Assembly: GCA_035472475.1 (NCBI GenBank)
Contig: DATIPA010000010.1
Coordinates: 1 to 6,339 of the forward strand
Direction of reading: 5' to 3'
Source: JAFAXD01 sp035472475
GTDB taxonomy: Bacteria; Pseudomonadota; Alphaproteobacteria; Rhizobiales; Xanthobacteraceae
DNA: 6,339 bases
Below, in pieces: positions 1 to 5,852 of this stretch (position 1 is its first letter; every line of letters begins with the position of its first letter). A program made the position numbers and the translations under genes. The notes below the pieces were generated by a model. That model was not told the origin of the DNA. It searched no databases and was given only the letters and a program-made list of their open reading frames with translations.

Positions 1-399
1 GCGCTCGCGCAGATTGGGGAACAGCCGAAAGATTTCTTCAAGCGGCATGCCGCCGGGACCGACGGAGGGCGGCAACAGCAGATTCTCCGTAACATCGAGG
101 CTCGCATAGATGCCGCGCTCTTCCGGCACGTAGGCCACGCCGAGCTTGGCGATGCGTTCCGGCGGCTCTGCAATCACTTGCCGGCCCCAAACGTTGATCG
201 AACCCGATCGCTTGTCGAGCAGGCCCATGATGGCGCGCAGCGTCGTGGTCTTTCCAGCGCCGTTGCGGCCGATGATGGTGACCACCTCGCCTTTTGCCAC
301 GTCGAGCGAGACGCCTTGCAGCACGTGCGAATCGCCGTAAAGCCCGTGCAGGCCCTCGATTGCAAGACATGAGTGATCGGGACCGGACTTGTCAGTCAT
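1..399 (-). CDS. livF: LivF-type ABC transporter ATP-binding protein, partial (C-terminus cut off by the window edge)
   Basis: This is the second ATPase of a branched-chain amino-acid-type (HAAT) ABC importer. It hydrolyses ATP at the cytoplasmic face of the permease as a partner of LivG. The first 133 codons are present, of a usual 233-240, so the ABC signature, Walker B and H-loop are missing. Reading from ATG at 399, the protein begins MTDKSGPDHSCLAIEGLHGL. Walker A is GRNGAGKTT at residues 44-52. The LivF-type Q-loop region YVPEERGIYASLDVTENL lies at 90-107, with Glu where many ABC proteins have Gln; VPE is common in LivF. The start codon lies inside the end of livG (8-nt overlap, ATGACTGA), which points to translational coupling. 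No frameshift is visible. The family is clear, but the transported substrate cannot be read from this subunit. Confidence 0.93.
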   Translation of the reverse strand, partial: MTDKSGPDHSCLAIEGLHGLYGDSHVLQGVSLDVAKGEVVTIIGRNGAGKTTTLRAIMGLLDKRSGSINVWGRQVIAEPPERIAKLGVAYVPEERGIYASLDVTENLLLPPSVGPGGMPLEEIFRLFPNLRER

Positions 400-1171
400 G
401 GTCCGATCCCAGGTAGGCCTCGACCACCGCCGGATCGCGCGAGACTTCGGCGTAGGGTCCGTCAGCCAGAACCTCGCCACGCGCCAGGACGGTGATGCGA
501 TCGGACAGGTCCGCCACCACAGACAGGTTGTGCTCGACCATCAGGACGGTCCGGGCGGCTGCGCTTTTCCGAATCAGCTCAGCGATGCGGCCGATGTCCT
601 CCTGTCCCAGCCCGGACATTGGTTCGTCGAGCAACAGCAGTTCCGGGTCGAGCGCTAGCGTGGTGGCGATCTCCAGCGCCCGCCGGCGGCCATACGGGAG
701 CTCGATCGCTCTGCGGTCGATAAACTCGTCGAGCCCGACCTCGTTGAGGAGCGCGCGCGCCCGCTCGTTCAATTCATCGAGCGCACGTTCGGAGCGCCAG
801 AAGAAGAAGCCGTCGTTGCGGAAGCGCTGCAGGGCAACGCGCACGTTTTCGAGCACCGTCAAGTTGGCGAACACCGCGGAGATCTGGAACGAGCGCACCA
901 TTCCCAAGCGCGCCACGTCCGCCGGCGCCATGCGCGTTATGTCGATGCCCTTGAAGAAAACGCGACCGCTGGTGGGATTGAGGAACTTGGTCGCCAGGTT
1001 GAAGACCGTGGTCTTGCCGGCTCCGTTCGGACCGATCAGGGCATGGATCGTTCCGCGGTGAACGTCGAGGCTGAGATTGCGCACCGCCGTAAAACCGCGG
1101 AACTCCTTGGTCAGGTTCTCCATGCGCAGCGTCACGTCGTGCGAGCCGGCGCGCGGCGCGGTGGCTGGCAT
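392..1171 (-). CDS. livG: LivG-type ABC transporter ATP-binding protein
   Basis: This is the first ATPase of the HAAT-type importer, 259 residues, close to the usual 250-260. Walker A GPNGAGKTT is at 47-55. The Q-loop is in VRSFQ (Gln96), and the LivG-style signature LPYGRRRALEIA is at 158-169, replacing the canonical LSGGQ. Walker B LLLLDEP is at 178-184 and the H-loop is VEHN with His214. All catalytic elements are present, so it should be active. I chose ATG at 1171, 14 nt after the livK stop. An in-frame ATG at 1279 would overlap livK by about 94 nt and add 36 residues unlike the family. GTG at 1135 and ATG at 1123 (MENLTKEF) are possible shorter starts, and no strong Shine-Dalgarno sequence decides between them. 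The gene is co-transcribed with livK upstream and livF downstream. Confidence 0.94.
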   Translation of the reverse strand: MPATAPRAGSHDVTLRMENLTKEFRGFTAVRNLSLDVHRGTIHALIGPNGAGKTTVFNLATKFLNPTSGRVFFKGIDITRMAPADVARLGMVRSFQISAVFANLTVLENVRVALQRFRNDGFFFWRSERALDELNERARALLNEVGLDEFIDRRAIELPYGRRRALEIATTLALDPELLLLDEPMSGLGQEDIGRIAELIRKSAAARTVLMVEHNLSVVADLSDRITVLARGEVLADGPYAEVSRDPAVVEAYLGSDHD

Positions 1172-1185
1172 GGCGACCGCTGGAC

Positions 1186-2388
1186 TTACTTCGCGGCCAG
1201 CGCCGGACAGCCGCCATCCGCGAGCGGGCGGAACACCTTGTCGCCGGGGAGCGTGCCGATGACCTTGGTCAGGTCCCATTCGCCTTTGGACTCAGCCGGC
1301 GTCTTGATCTGCATGAGCGCAACGCTGTGCACCATGCGGCCGTCAGGACGCAGATATCCATCCTGCGTGAACACGTCGCGCACCGGGGTTTCGCGCATCT
1401 TGGCGATCACGACTTTCGGATCGGTCGAGTTGGTGGCTTCGATGGCCTTGAGATAGCTCTTCGCCGCCGAGTAGGCGCCGACCTGGAACGAGCCGGGCGG
1501 CACCTTCCGGCGCGCTATGAATTTGTCGACCCAGGCCTTGGTGTCGGCATCGCTGCGCTGGACCCATGGCGTCACGTACCAAACGCCTTGCGCGGTATCG
1601 AGCCCCATCGCCTTGATGCCGGACGGCAGGTCGACGCCGAACCCGACCAGCTTGGCATTGACCCCGAACTCGCGCGCCGCCTTGATCGCATTGTTGGTGT
1701 CATCGCCGCCGCTGTTGAGGGCGATGACCTCCGGATTGGCCGCTTTGGCCTGCAGTACGTAGGACGAGAAATCCGTCGTCCCGAGCGGGTGCTTCACACT
1801 GCCGATCACGGTCGCGCCCTGCGCTTCGAGCGCTCGCCGCACGCCTTGCTCCATCGCCGCGCCGAAAGCGTAGTCGGCGTTGAACAGGAACCACTTTTTG
1901 CCGAGCTGGGACACAGCCGCGCCGATCGCCGCGCCAAGCTCGTAGGAATCGTAGACCCAGTGCACGCTGTTGTCGGGGGCACAGGCCTTGCCGGTGAAAT
2001 CGGCAGACCCGGCGCCGGCTAGCAAAATCGCCTTGTTCTTTTGCTTGGCGATATCGAGCACCGCGAAAGCGACCGCCGAATTGACCAGATCTACGATCGC
2101 GTCGACTTTGTCGACGTCGTACCAGCGGTTGGCAATCGACGCACCGAGATCAGGCTTGTTCTGGTGGTCGCCGGCCAGGACCTCTATCGGTTTGCCGTTG
2201 ACCTTGCCGCCGAACTCCTCGACCGCCATTTTCACCGCTTCAACTGATCCGTTGCCGGTACCGGCCTCGTAGATGCCCGAGAGATCGGTGAGTACGCCGA
2301 TCTTGACCTTGTCATTGGCGATTTCCGCGTGCACCGCGGCACTGCAAAAAACCACAGCCGCGATCATCGATGCGCCGTATGTGCGCAT
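1186..2388 (-). CDS. ABC transporter periplasmic substrate-binding protein (LivK-like, type 1 periplasmic binding fold)
   Basis: This is the extracytoplasmic ligand-binding component of the importer whose ATPases follow. It has 400 residues. Residues 1-21 form a signal peptide with a short basic start, a hydrophobic core and a signal peptidase I site after VHA. Cys15 is not in a lipobox (F precedes it), so the protein is probably soluble in the periplasm. The mature part begins with VKIGVLTDLSGIY, typical of the Peripla_BP_6 / LivK-like fold, and has ADYAFG at 171-176. It contains just two cysteines, Cys136 (near VHWVYDSYEL) and Cys394 (in the terminal GGCPALAAK), which could form a disulfide. 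From memory both are conserved in this subfamily. Members sit beside liv genes but bind varied ligands (amino acids, aromatic acids, amides), so I give no gene symbol. The start ATG at 2388 has a strong SD, GGGAGGA, at 2393-2399. Confidence 0.93.
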   Translation of the reverse strand: MRTYGASMIAAVVFCSAAVHAEIANDKVKIGVLTDLSGIYEAGTGNGSVEAVKMAVEEFGGKVNGKPIEVLAGDHQNKPDLGASIANRWYDVDKVDAIVDLVNSAVAFAVLDIAKQKNKAILLAGAGSADFTGKACAPDNSVHWVYDSYELGAAIGAAVSQLGKKWFLFNADYAFGAAMEQGVRRALEAQGATVIGSVKHPLGTTDFSSYVLQAKAANPEVIALNSGGDDTNNAIKAAREFGVNAKLVGFGVDLPSGIKAMGLDTAQGVWYVTPWVQRSDADTKAWVDKFIARRKVPPGSFQVGAYSAAKSYLKAIEATNSTDPKVVIAKMRETPVRDVFTQDGYLRPDGRMVHSVALMQIKTPAESKGEWDLTKVIGTLPGDKVFRPLADGGCPALAAK

Positions 2389-2392
2389 GGTA

Positions 2393-2399
2393 TCCTCCC
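2393..2399 (-). promoter_or_regulatory. Ribosome binding site of the livK-like gene
   Basis: GGGAGGA on the minus strand, with the GGAGG core 5 nt from the ATG at 2388. It fixes the start of the substrate-binding protein. Confidence 0.8.
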
Positions 2400-2416
2400 A
2401 GTCGTTTCGTTACGTC

Positions 2417-2445
2417 GTGATAATGCGGCACGGCCAAACCGGCAA
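2417..2445 (-). promoter_or_regulatory. Possible sigma70-type promoter for the livK-livG-livF operon
   Basis: On the minus strand a TTGCCG -35-like hexamer (2440-2445) and a TATCAC -10-like hexamer (2417-2422) are separated by 17 nt. Transcription would begin near 2410, about 20 nt before the start codon and just upstream of the SD. The -10 element is weak and has C, not T, at its last position. That is a feature of promoters that CarD activates in Rhodobacter sphaeroides. Whether this promoter depends on CarD is inference only. Confidence 0.35.
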
Positions 2446-2460
2446 ACGTAATTTCGGGTT

Positions 2461-2524
2461 AGTGTCCCGAAGTTCGCGTCGAGCGCGGGCTGCAAGGTGT
2501 GCGAGCTTCGGGACTCCGGACACT
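2461..2524. repeat. Imperfect long inverted repeat (hairpin) in the divergent intergenic region
   Basis: The left arm (2461-2477) is AGTGTCCCGAAGTTCGC. The reverse complement of the right arm (2501-2524) reads AGTGTCC, then 7 extra bases GGAGTCC, then CGAAGCTCGC. The arms therefore match over 17 bases with one mismatch, apart from a 7-base bulge that looks like a local duplication on the right side. The 23-nt loop is GC-rich. The element ends 2 nt before the preferred start codon of the SNase-like gene. It could fold in that mRNA, act as a transcription block between divergent units, or be a copy of a dispersed intergenic palindrome. Confidence 0.6.
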
Positions 2525-2526
2525 GG

Positions 2527-3345
2527 ATGCGATCAGGGTTTACACGCGCGATACGCGCAGTTTCGTACGGTGCCGCCTTGGCGCTGCCAGACCCGGCTGC
2601 GCTGGCGGCGGACTGCCGCGTGGAGCCGATGGCGGCCGGTCCGGTGGCACGGGTGACCGACGGCCGCACCCTTGTCCTTGCGGACGGTCGGACCGTCCGC
2701 CTGGCGATGATCGAGGTGCCGGCGATGCCCCCGCCAAGCGTGTCGGCAACCGAAAGGCAGGCGGGCGCCGCCCGCGCCAGCAGCGCGGCGCTTGCCGGGC
2801 TCGTCGCCGGAAACGATATCGCGCTGGCTGCTTCGGGCACCGACCGTTATGGCCGGGTTCTGGCGCAGGCCTATGTGGCGCGCAATGGCACTTGGCGACC
2901 GGTCGAAATCGATCTGGTCGCCGCCGGTCAGGCCTTTGTTTCGCCATATGCGGACAACCAAAACTGTGCCGGCGACCTGATCGCAGCCGAGCGGCGGGCT
3001 CGCGTGGGCAAGGTGGGACTATTGGACGATCCATATTATGCAGCCAGGGAAGCCGACGACCCGGCGGCGGTGCTGGCTGCGCTGGGACGTTTTGCAATCG
3101 TCGAAGGCAGGGTCGTGTCCGTGCGCGAGAGCGGCGGCACCATCTATGTCAACTTCGGTCGTCGGTGGAGCGAGGACTTCACCGTTACCATATCGAAGCG
3201 TAATGAGCGTTCCTTTGCCGAGCACGGAGTTGTTCCGAAAGCGCTCGCGGGCCGGCGCGTGAGAATACGCGGCGTGATCGAAGAGCGCGGCGGCCCCTGG
3301 ATTGAGGTCGTTGCGCCCGGGCAAATCGAAATTGCGGACCGTTGA
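2527..3345 (+). CDS. Exported SNase-like (thermonuclease family) protein with OB-like C-terminal domain; active site degenerate
   Basis: This protein has 272 residues from ATG at 2527. An upstream in-frame GTG at 2497 would add 10 residues encoded inside the inverted repeat, so I did not use it. Residues 1 to about 28 look like an export signal (basic start, then an Ala/Leu-rich stretch ending ALAA). The SNase-like domain spans roughly 38-165: VTDGRTLVLADGRTVRLAMI at 43-62 and DRYGR at 106-110. By alignment to staphylococcal nuclease, Arg35 and Arg87 are kept (here Arg58 and Arg110). Asp21 has become Arg47, Asp40 is Glu63, and the general base Glu43 is Ala66, so nuclease activity is doubtful. 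Residues about 175-270 (VEGRVVSV...VRIRGVIEERGGPWIEV) resemble the OB-like tail common in alphaproteobacterial members. The stop lies 6 nt before the M48 peptidase gene, so the two are probably one operon. The function is unknown; a binding or structural role in the envelope is a guess. Confidence 0.85.
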   Translation: MRSGFTRAIRAVSYGAALALPDPAALAADCRVEPMAAGPVARVTDGRTLVLADGRTVRLAMIEVPAMPPPSVSATERQAGAARASSAALAGLVAGNDIALAASGTDRYGRVLAQAYVARNGTWRPVEIDLVAAGQAFVSPYADNQNCAGDLIAAERRARVGKVGLLDDPYYAAREADDPAAVLAALGRFAIVEGRVVSVRESGGTIYVNFGRRWSEDFTVTISKRNERSFAEHGVVPKALAGRRVRIRGVIEERGGPWIEVVAPGQIEIADR

Positions 3346-3351
3346 CGCGCA

Positions 3352-4806
3352 ATGAACTCGGTGCACGGCAAGCGCAGGTTGCGGGGACTCGGCGTCGTTG
3401 CGCTTGCGCTGGCGCTTACGGCTTGTTCGAGCCTCGTGCAGACCGAACATGCGATCGTTCTGCCGGACATGGGGCGGCAGGGAAGCGACAATCCCGTCGA
3501 TCGCGGGCACCAGCGCATTTTGGCCGCGTATGGTGGCGCTTACAATGATGCGCGGCTGACCGCGCTCTTGAACAAGACGGTCGATCGGTTGGTTGCCGCA
3601 TCAGAACGGCCGGATCTGAAATACAAGGTCACGGTGCTCAATTCGCCTGCGATCAACGCATTTGCACTGCCGACCGGACAGCTTTACGTCACCCGCGGCC
3701 TGATCGCGCTTGCGAGCGATACGTCAGAGGTCGCGTCGGTGATGTCGCATGAAATGGCGCATGTCATCGCCGATCACGCGTCGATGCGCCAGGATCAGGC
3801 ACAGCAGGCGTTGATCGCGAGCCGCGTGGTGAGCGACGTGCTCAGCGATCCCTCGGTCGGCGCGCTCGCGCTCGCCAAATCCAAGGTTGCGCTCGCGAGC
3901 TTTTCACGGGCCCAGGAACTCGAGGCCGACGGCATCGGCGTCGGCATTTCAGCACGTGCGGGCTTTGACCCGTACGGCGCCACGCGCTTCTTGACCGCCA
4001 TGGGCCGGAACGCCGAGCTCAAGGCCGGCGCCAGTTCCGATGCGCAGTCAGTCGATTTGATGTCGACCCATCCGGCGACGCCCGAGCGCATCAAGAATGC
4101 CCAGATCAACGCCCGGCAATACTCGGCGCCCGGCGCGGGCGAACGCGACAAGCCAGCCTACCTCGCCGCCGTTGATGGCCTCGTCTATGGCGACGACCCG
4201 GCGGACGGGTTTGCGCGCGGGCGGCGCTTCACACATCCGCGGTTCGGCTTCACGTTCCTGGTGCCGGAGGACTTCACCATCGACAACGCCGCGCAGGCGG
4301 TCGTCGCAGTCAAGGAAGGCGGCACGCAGGCGATGCGCTTCGACCTCATCGGTGTGCCGGCGGAGCAGACGCTGGGCGCCTACCTGACGTCCGGCTGGAT
4401 GGACAACGTTGATGCCGCCTCGGTGCAGGATCTGACCATTGCGGGCTTTCCGGCCACCACCGCGACTGCCAAGAACGAGGAATGGTCGTTCCGCCTCTAC
4501 GCGTTGCGCATCGGCAGCGAGGTCTATCGCTTCATCTACGCGGCCAAGGCTATGACGCCCGCGGTGGACCAGTCCTTTCGCGCCTCGGTTGATTCGTTCC
4601 GGCGTCTCAGCCTGTCCGAAATTGAAGCTGCCAAACCATTGCGGATCAAGGTGCTTGCGGCCAAGCCGGGTGAAACCGCCGAGTTCCTCGGGCAACACCG
4701 CATGGCGCACCTCGACCACGCCGTCGAGCGCTTTCGGATGATCAACGGACTTGGTGCGTCGGATACGTTGAAGCCGGGCGAGCAGGTCAAAATCGTGGTC
4801 GAGTGA
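3352..4806 (+). CDS. M48 family zinc metallopeptidase, lipoprotein (BepA/LoiP-like)
   Basis: This 484-residue protein has a lipoprotein signal: basic start, hydrophobic 13-24, lipobox LTAC with Cys25. Ser26 follows, which favours the outer membrane. The M48 peptidase domain spans about 55-260: HEMAH at 133-137 gives two zinc ligands and the catalytic Glu134. SRAQELEAD at 185-193 gives the third ligand (Glu189) and the family Asp193. STHPATPERI at 238-247 carries His240, corresponding to the regulatory histidine of BepA. All catalytic residues are present. The region from about 280 to 420 matches no domain I can name. The final ~55 residues (KPLRIKVLAAKPGE...LKPGEQVKIVVE) resemble the LysM-like end seen in alphaproteobacterial M48 proteins. 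Family members clear misfolded outer-membrane proteins, which is the likely role here. The start lies 6 nt after the SNase-like gene with no good SD, suggesting translational coupling. Confidence 0.93.
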   Translation: MNSVHGKRRLRGLGVVALALALTACSSLVQTEHAIVLPDMGRQGSDNPVDRGHQRILAAYGGAYNDARLTALLNKTVDRLVAASERPDLKYKVTVLNSPAINAFALPTGQLYVTRGLIALASDTSEVASVMSHEMAHVIADHASMRQDQAQQALIASRVVSDVLSDPSVGALALAKSKVALASFSRAQELEADGIGVGISARAGFDPYGATRFLTAMGRNAELKAGASSDAQSVDLMSTHPATPERIKNAQINARQYSAPGAGERDKPAYLAAVDGLVYGDDPADGFARGRRFTHPRFGFTFLVPEDFTIDNAAQAVVAVKEGGTQAMRFDLIGVPAEQTLGAYLTSGWMDNVDAASVQDLTIAGFPATTATAKNEEWSFRLYALRIGSEVYRFIYAAKAMTPAVDQSFRASVDSFRRLSLSEIEAAKPLRIKVLAAKPGETAEFLGQHRMAHLDHAVERFRMINGLGASDTLKPGEQVKIVVE

Positions 4807-4843
4807 CGCTGCGCCGAACCTATCCAAGGACACACGGGAAAAC

Positions 4844-4870
4844 AAAAGGCCCGGCATGTGCCGGGCCTTT
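4844..4870. terminator. Bidirectional intrinsic terminator between convergent M48 and carD genes
   Basis: A perfect GC-rich stem (GGCCCGGC at 4848-4855 with GCCGGGCC at 4860-4867, loop ATGT) is flanked by A's on the left and T's on the right, so it can act on both strands. On the minus strand the stem is followed by CCTTTTGTTTTCCC, a good U-rich tract for ending carD. On the plus strand the tract is shorter (TTTGTAT), so M48 termination may be weaker. It lies 38 nt past the M48 stop and 24 nt past the carD stop. Confidence 0.88.
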
Positions 4871-4893
4871 GTATCTGGATTCACACGAGCCGG

Positions 4894-5457
4894 TCAGGCT
4901 GCTTCTTCCTCGACCATTTCGTCGGCCTTCGGGCCGCCGCGACGCGGACCCTTGGCAAGGGCGGCCTCGATTTCCTTGATCGCCTCGGTCTCGGTAATGC
5001 GCTGAACGGCCGAGATCTCGCGCGACAGCCGATCCAGCGCCGCCTCGTATAGCTGGCGCTCGCTATAGGACTGCTCAGGTTGCGTCTCCGAGCGGTATAG
5101 GTCACGGACGACCTCGGAAATCGCGACAATATTGCCCGAATTGATCTTGGCTTCATACTCCTGGGCCCGGCGCGACCACATAGTGCGTTTGATCCGGGCA
5201 CGCCCCTTCAGGGTTTCAAGCGCGCGCCTCACCATCGGCTCTTCGGCGAGCTTGCGCATGCCGACGACCGCGACTTTCGTCGTCGGTACCCGCAACGTCA
5301 TCTTATCCTTGACGAAATTGATCACGAACAACTCAAGCTTAAGGCCCGCAACCTCCTGCTCCTCGATCGCCATGATCTGGCCGACCCCGTGAGCCGGGTA
5401 AACGATGAACTCGTTGGTCTTGAACCCCTGCCGCTGGGTCGTTTTTTTAACCGTCAT
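4894..5457 (-). CDS. carD: CarD family transcriptional regulator (RNA polymerase-binding)
   Basis: CarD binds the RNA polymerase beta subunit and the upstream edge of the -10 region, stabilising the open complex at many promoters. From ATG at 5457 the protein has 187 residues. The Tudor-like RNAP-interaction domain covers about 12-70 (GFKTNEFIVYPAHGVGQI ... KMTLRVP). The helical DNA-binding domain covers about 74-165 (TMWSRRAQEYEAKINSG ... QPEQSYSERQLYEAALDRL). Trp94 aligns with the wedge tryptophan of mycobacterial and Thermus CarD. The tail is acidic (DEMVEEEAA). I chose this start because AAGGAG lies 11 nt upstream and MTVKKTTQRQGFKTNEF is, from memory, the usual alphaproteobacterial N-terminus. 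The frame stays open upstream to a GTG at 5625, giving a 243-residue form with a Lys/Arg/Ser-rich N-terminal extension. Basic extensions occur in some relatives, so the longer start is a real alternative. It is followed by a terminator. Confidence 0.94.
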   Translation of the reverse strand: MTVKKTTQRQGFKTNEFIVYPAHGVGQIMAIEEQEVAGLKLELFVINFVKDKMTLRVPTTKVAVVGMRKLAEEPMVRRALETLKGRARIKRTMWSRRAQEYEAKINSGNIVAISEVVRDLYRSETQPEQSYSERQLYEAALDRLSREISAVQRITETEAIKEIEAALAKGPRRGGPKADEMVEEEAA

Positions 5458-5468
5458 TCCCTGCGCAA

Positions 5469-5474
5469 CTCCTT
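5469..5474 (-). promoter_or_regulatory. Ribosome binding site supporting the short carD start
   Basis: AAGGAG on the minus strand, 11 nt before the ATG at 5457. The spacing is slightly long but acceptable. The upstream GTG at 5625 has no comparable site, which is the main reason for preferring the 187-residue CarD. Confidence 0.5.
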
Positions 5475-5681
5475 GGCCTACCGGCCTATGGCCGGTCGGC
5501 TTTGCCACGGAAGCCCCTCGCCGACTAGCGCCGCGGGAGGCATTCGAAGCCCTCCGGCGCGATGCCGAGGACAATTTGCCGGTCTTGCTGGTCTTCTTGG
5601 AACTATGACGCGTCTTGCCTGCCACTGTTACTCGCGTGCAACATGCACGCCCCTAGTTAGACGGTTTCCTCACGACCCCCG

Positions 5682-5707
5682 TAAAAAATATGCTCCCCGG
5701 AGGGAGC
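5682..5707 (-). terminator. Terminator-like hairpin with U-run between fdxA and carD (fdxA terminator or carD leader attenuator)
   Basis: On the minus strand a 6-bp stem GCTCCC/GGGAGC (5692-5697 with 5702-5707, 4-nt loop) is followed by ATATTTTTT, the layout of a rho-independent terminator. It lies 146 nt past the fdxA stop, but also about 35 nt downstream of the likely carD transcription start. It may therefore end fdxA read-through, prematurely end carD transcripts, or both. Confidence 0.6.
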
Positions 5708-5745
5708 CGTTCGGAGGTGCTTGTGATTTTGCTTCATATGTCACC

Positions 5746-5773
5746 AATATAGCACATTTTCGGCCGATTTCAA
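5746..5773 (-). promoter_or_regulatory. Likely sigma70-type promoter of carD
   Basis: On the minus strand there is TTGAAA (-35, 5768-5773), a 16-nt spacer, and TATATT (-10, 5746-5751), preceded by TGC, which gives an extended -10. This is the best promoter match in the window and sits in an AT-rich stretch. Predicted transcription starts near 5739, leaving a leader of about 115 nt (GTG start) or 280 nt (ATG start). The -10 element has T at position -7, unlike the promoters CarD activates in Rhodobacter sphaeroides. Dependence on CarD is therefore not expected, and negative autoregulation is possible. Confidence 0.65.
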
Positions 5774-5802
5774 CGTGTTGCAACGCGAGAATCGGCCGAG
5801 AA
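5757..5802. repeat. Inverted repeat overlapping the carD -35 element
   Basis: CGGCCGATT (5761-5769) and AATCGGCCG (5790-5798) are perfect inverted arms. Further A-T and G-T pairs extend outward to 5757/5802. The 20-nt loop itself holds small palindromes (CAACGTGTTG, GTTGCAAC). It is not followed by a U-run on either strand, so it is not a standard terminator. It may protect the fdxA mRNA 3' end or serve as a protein-binding site at the carD promoter. Confidence 0.5.
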
Positions 5803-5852
5803 CAACAAATTCACGCCGGCCAAATATGACAATTAGTTAACGTGCGACATTT

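Noticed and set aside
1172..1279. Upstream extension of livG to ATG 1279
   Set aside because: It would overlap livK by about 94 nt and add residues unlike LivG. ATG 1171 fits the operon spacing and family length.
1327..2022. Plus-strand open frame (231 codons) opposite the livK-like gene
   Set aside because: It is a shadow of the substrate-binding protein, with low-complexity composition and no recognisable domain.
2497..2526. GTG 2497 start for the SNase-like protein
   Set aside because: The added residues are encoded by the inverted repeat and precede a normal export signal beginning at Met 2527.
2364..2961. Minus-strand frames (158 and 142 codons) across the intergenic region and the SNase-like gene
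   Set aside because: They cross the livK promoter region and the inverted repeat, carry no motif, and are antisense to a recognisable protein family.
4048..4884. Long minus-strand open frame (278 codons) opposite the M48 peptidase gene
   Set aside because: It is antisense to a gene with intact HExxH and lipobox motifs, shows no family motif, and runs through the terminator hairpin. High GC makes such antisense frames common.
5389..5829. Plus-strand open frame (146 codons) across the carD 5' region
   Set aside because: It is antisense to the CarD N-terminus, its promoter and the hairpins, and has no domain similarity or SD.
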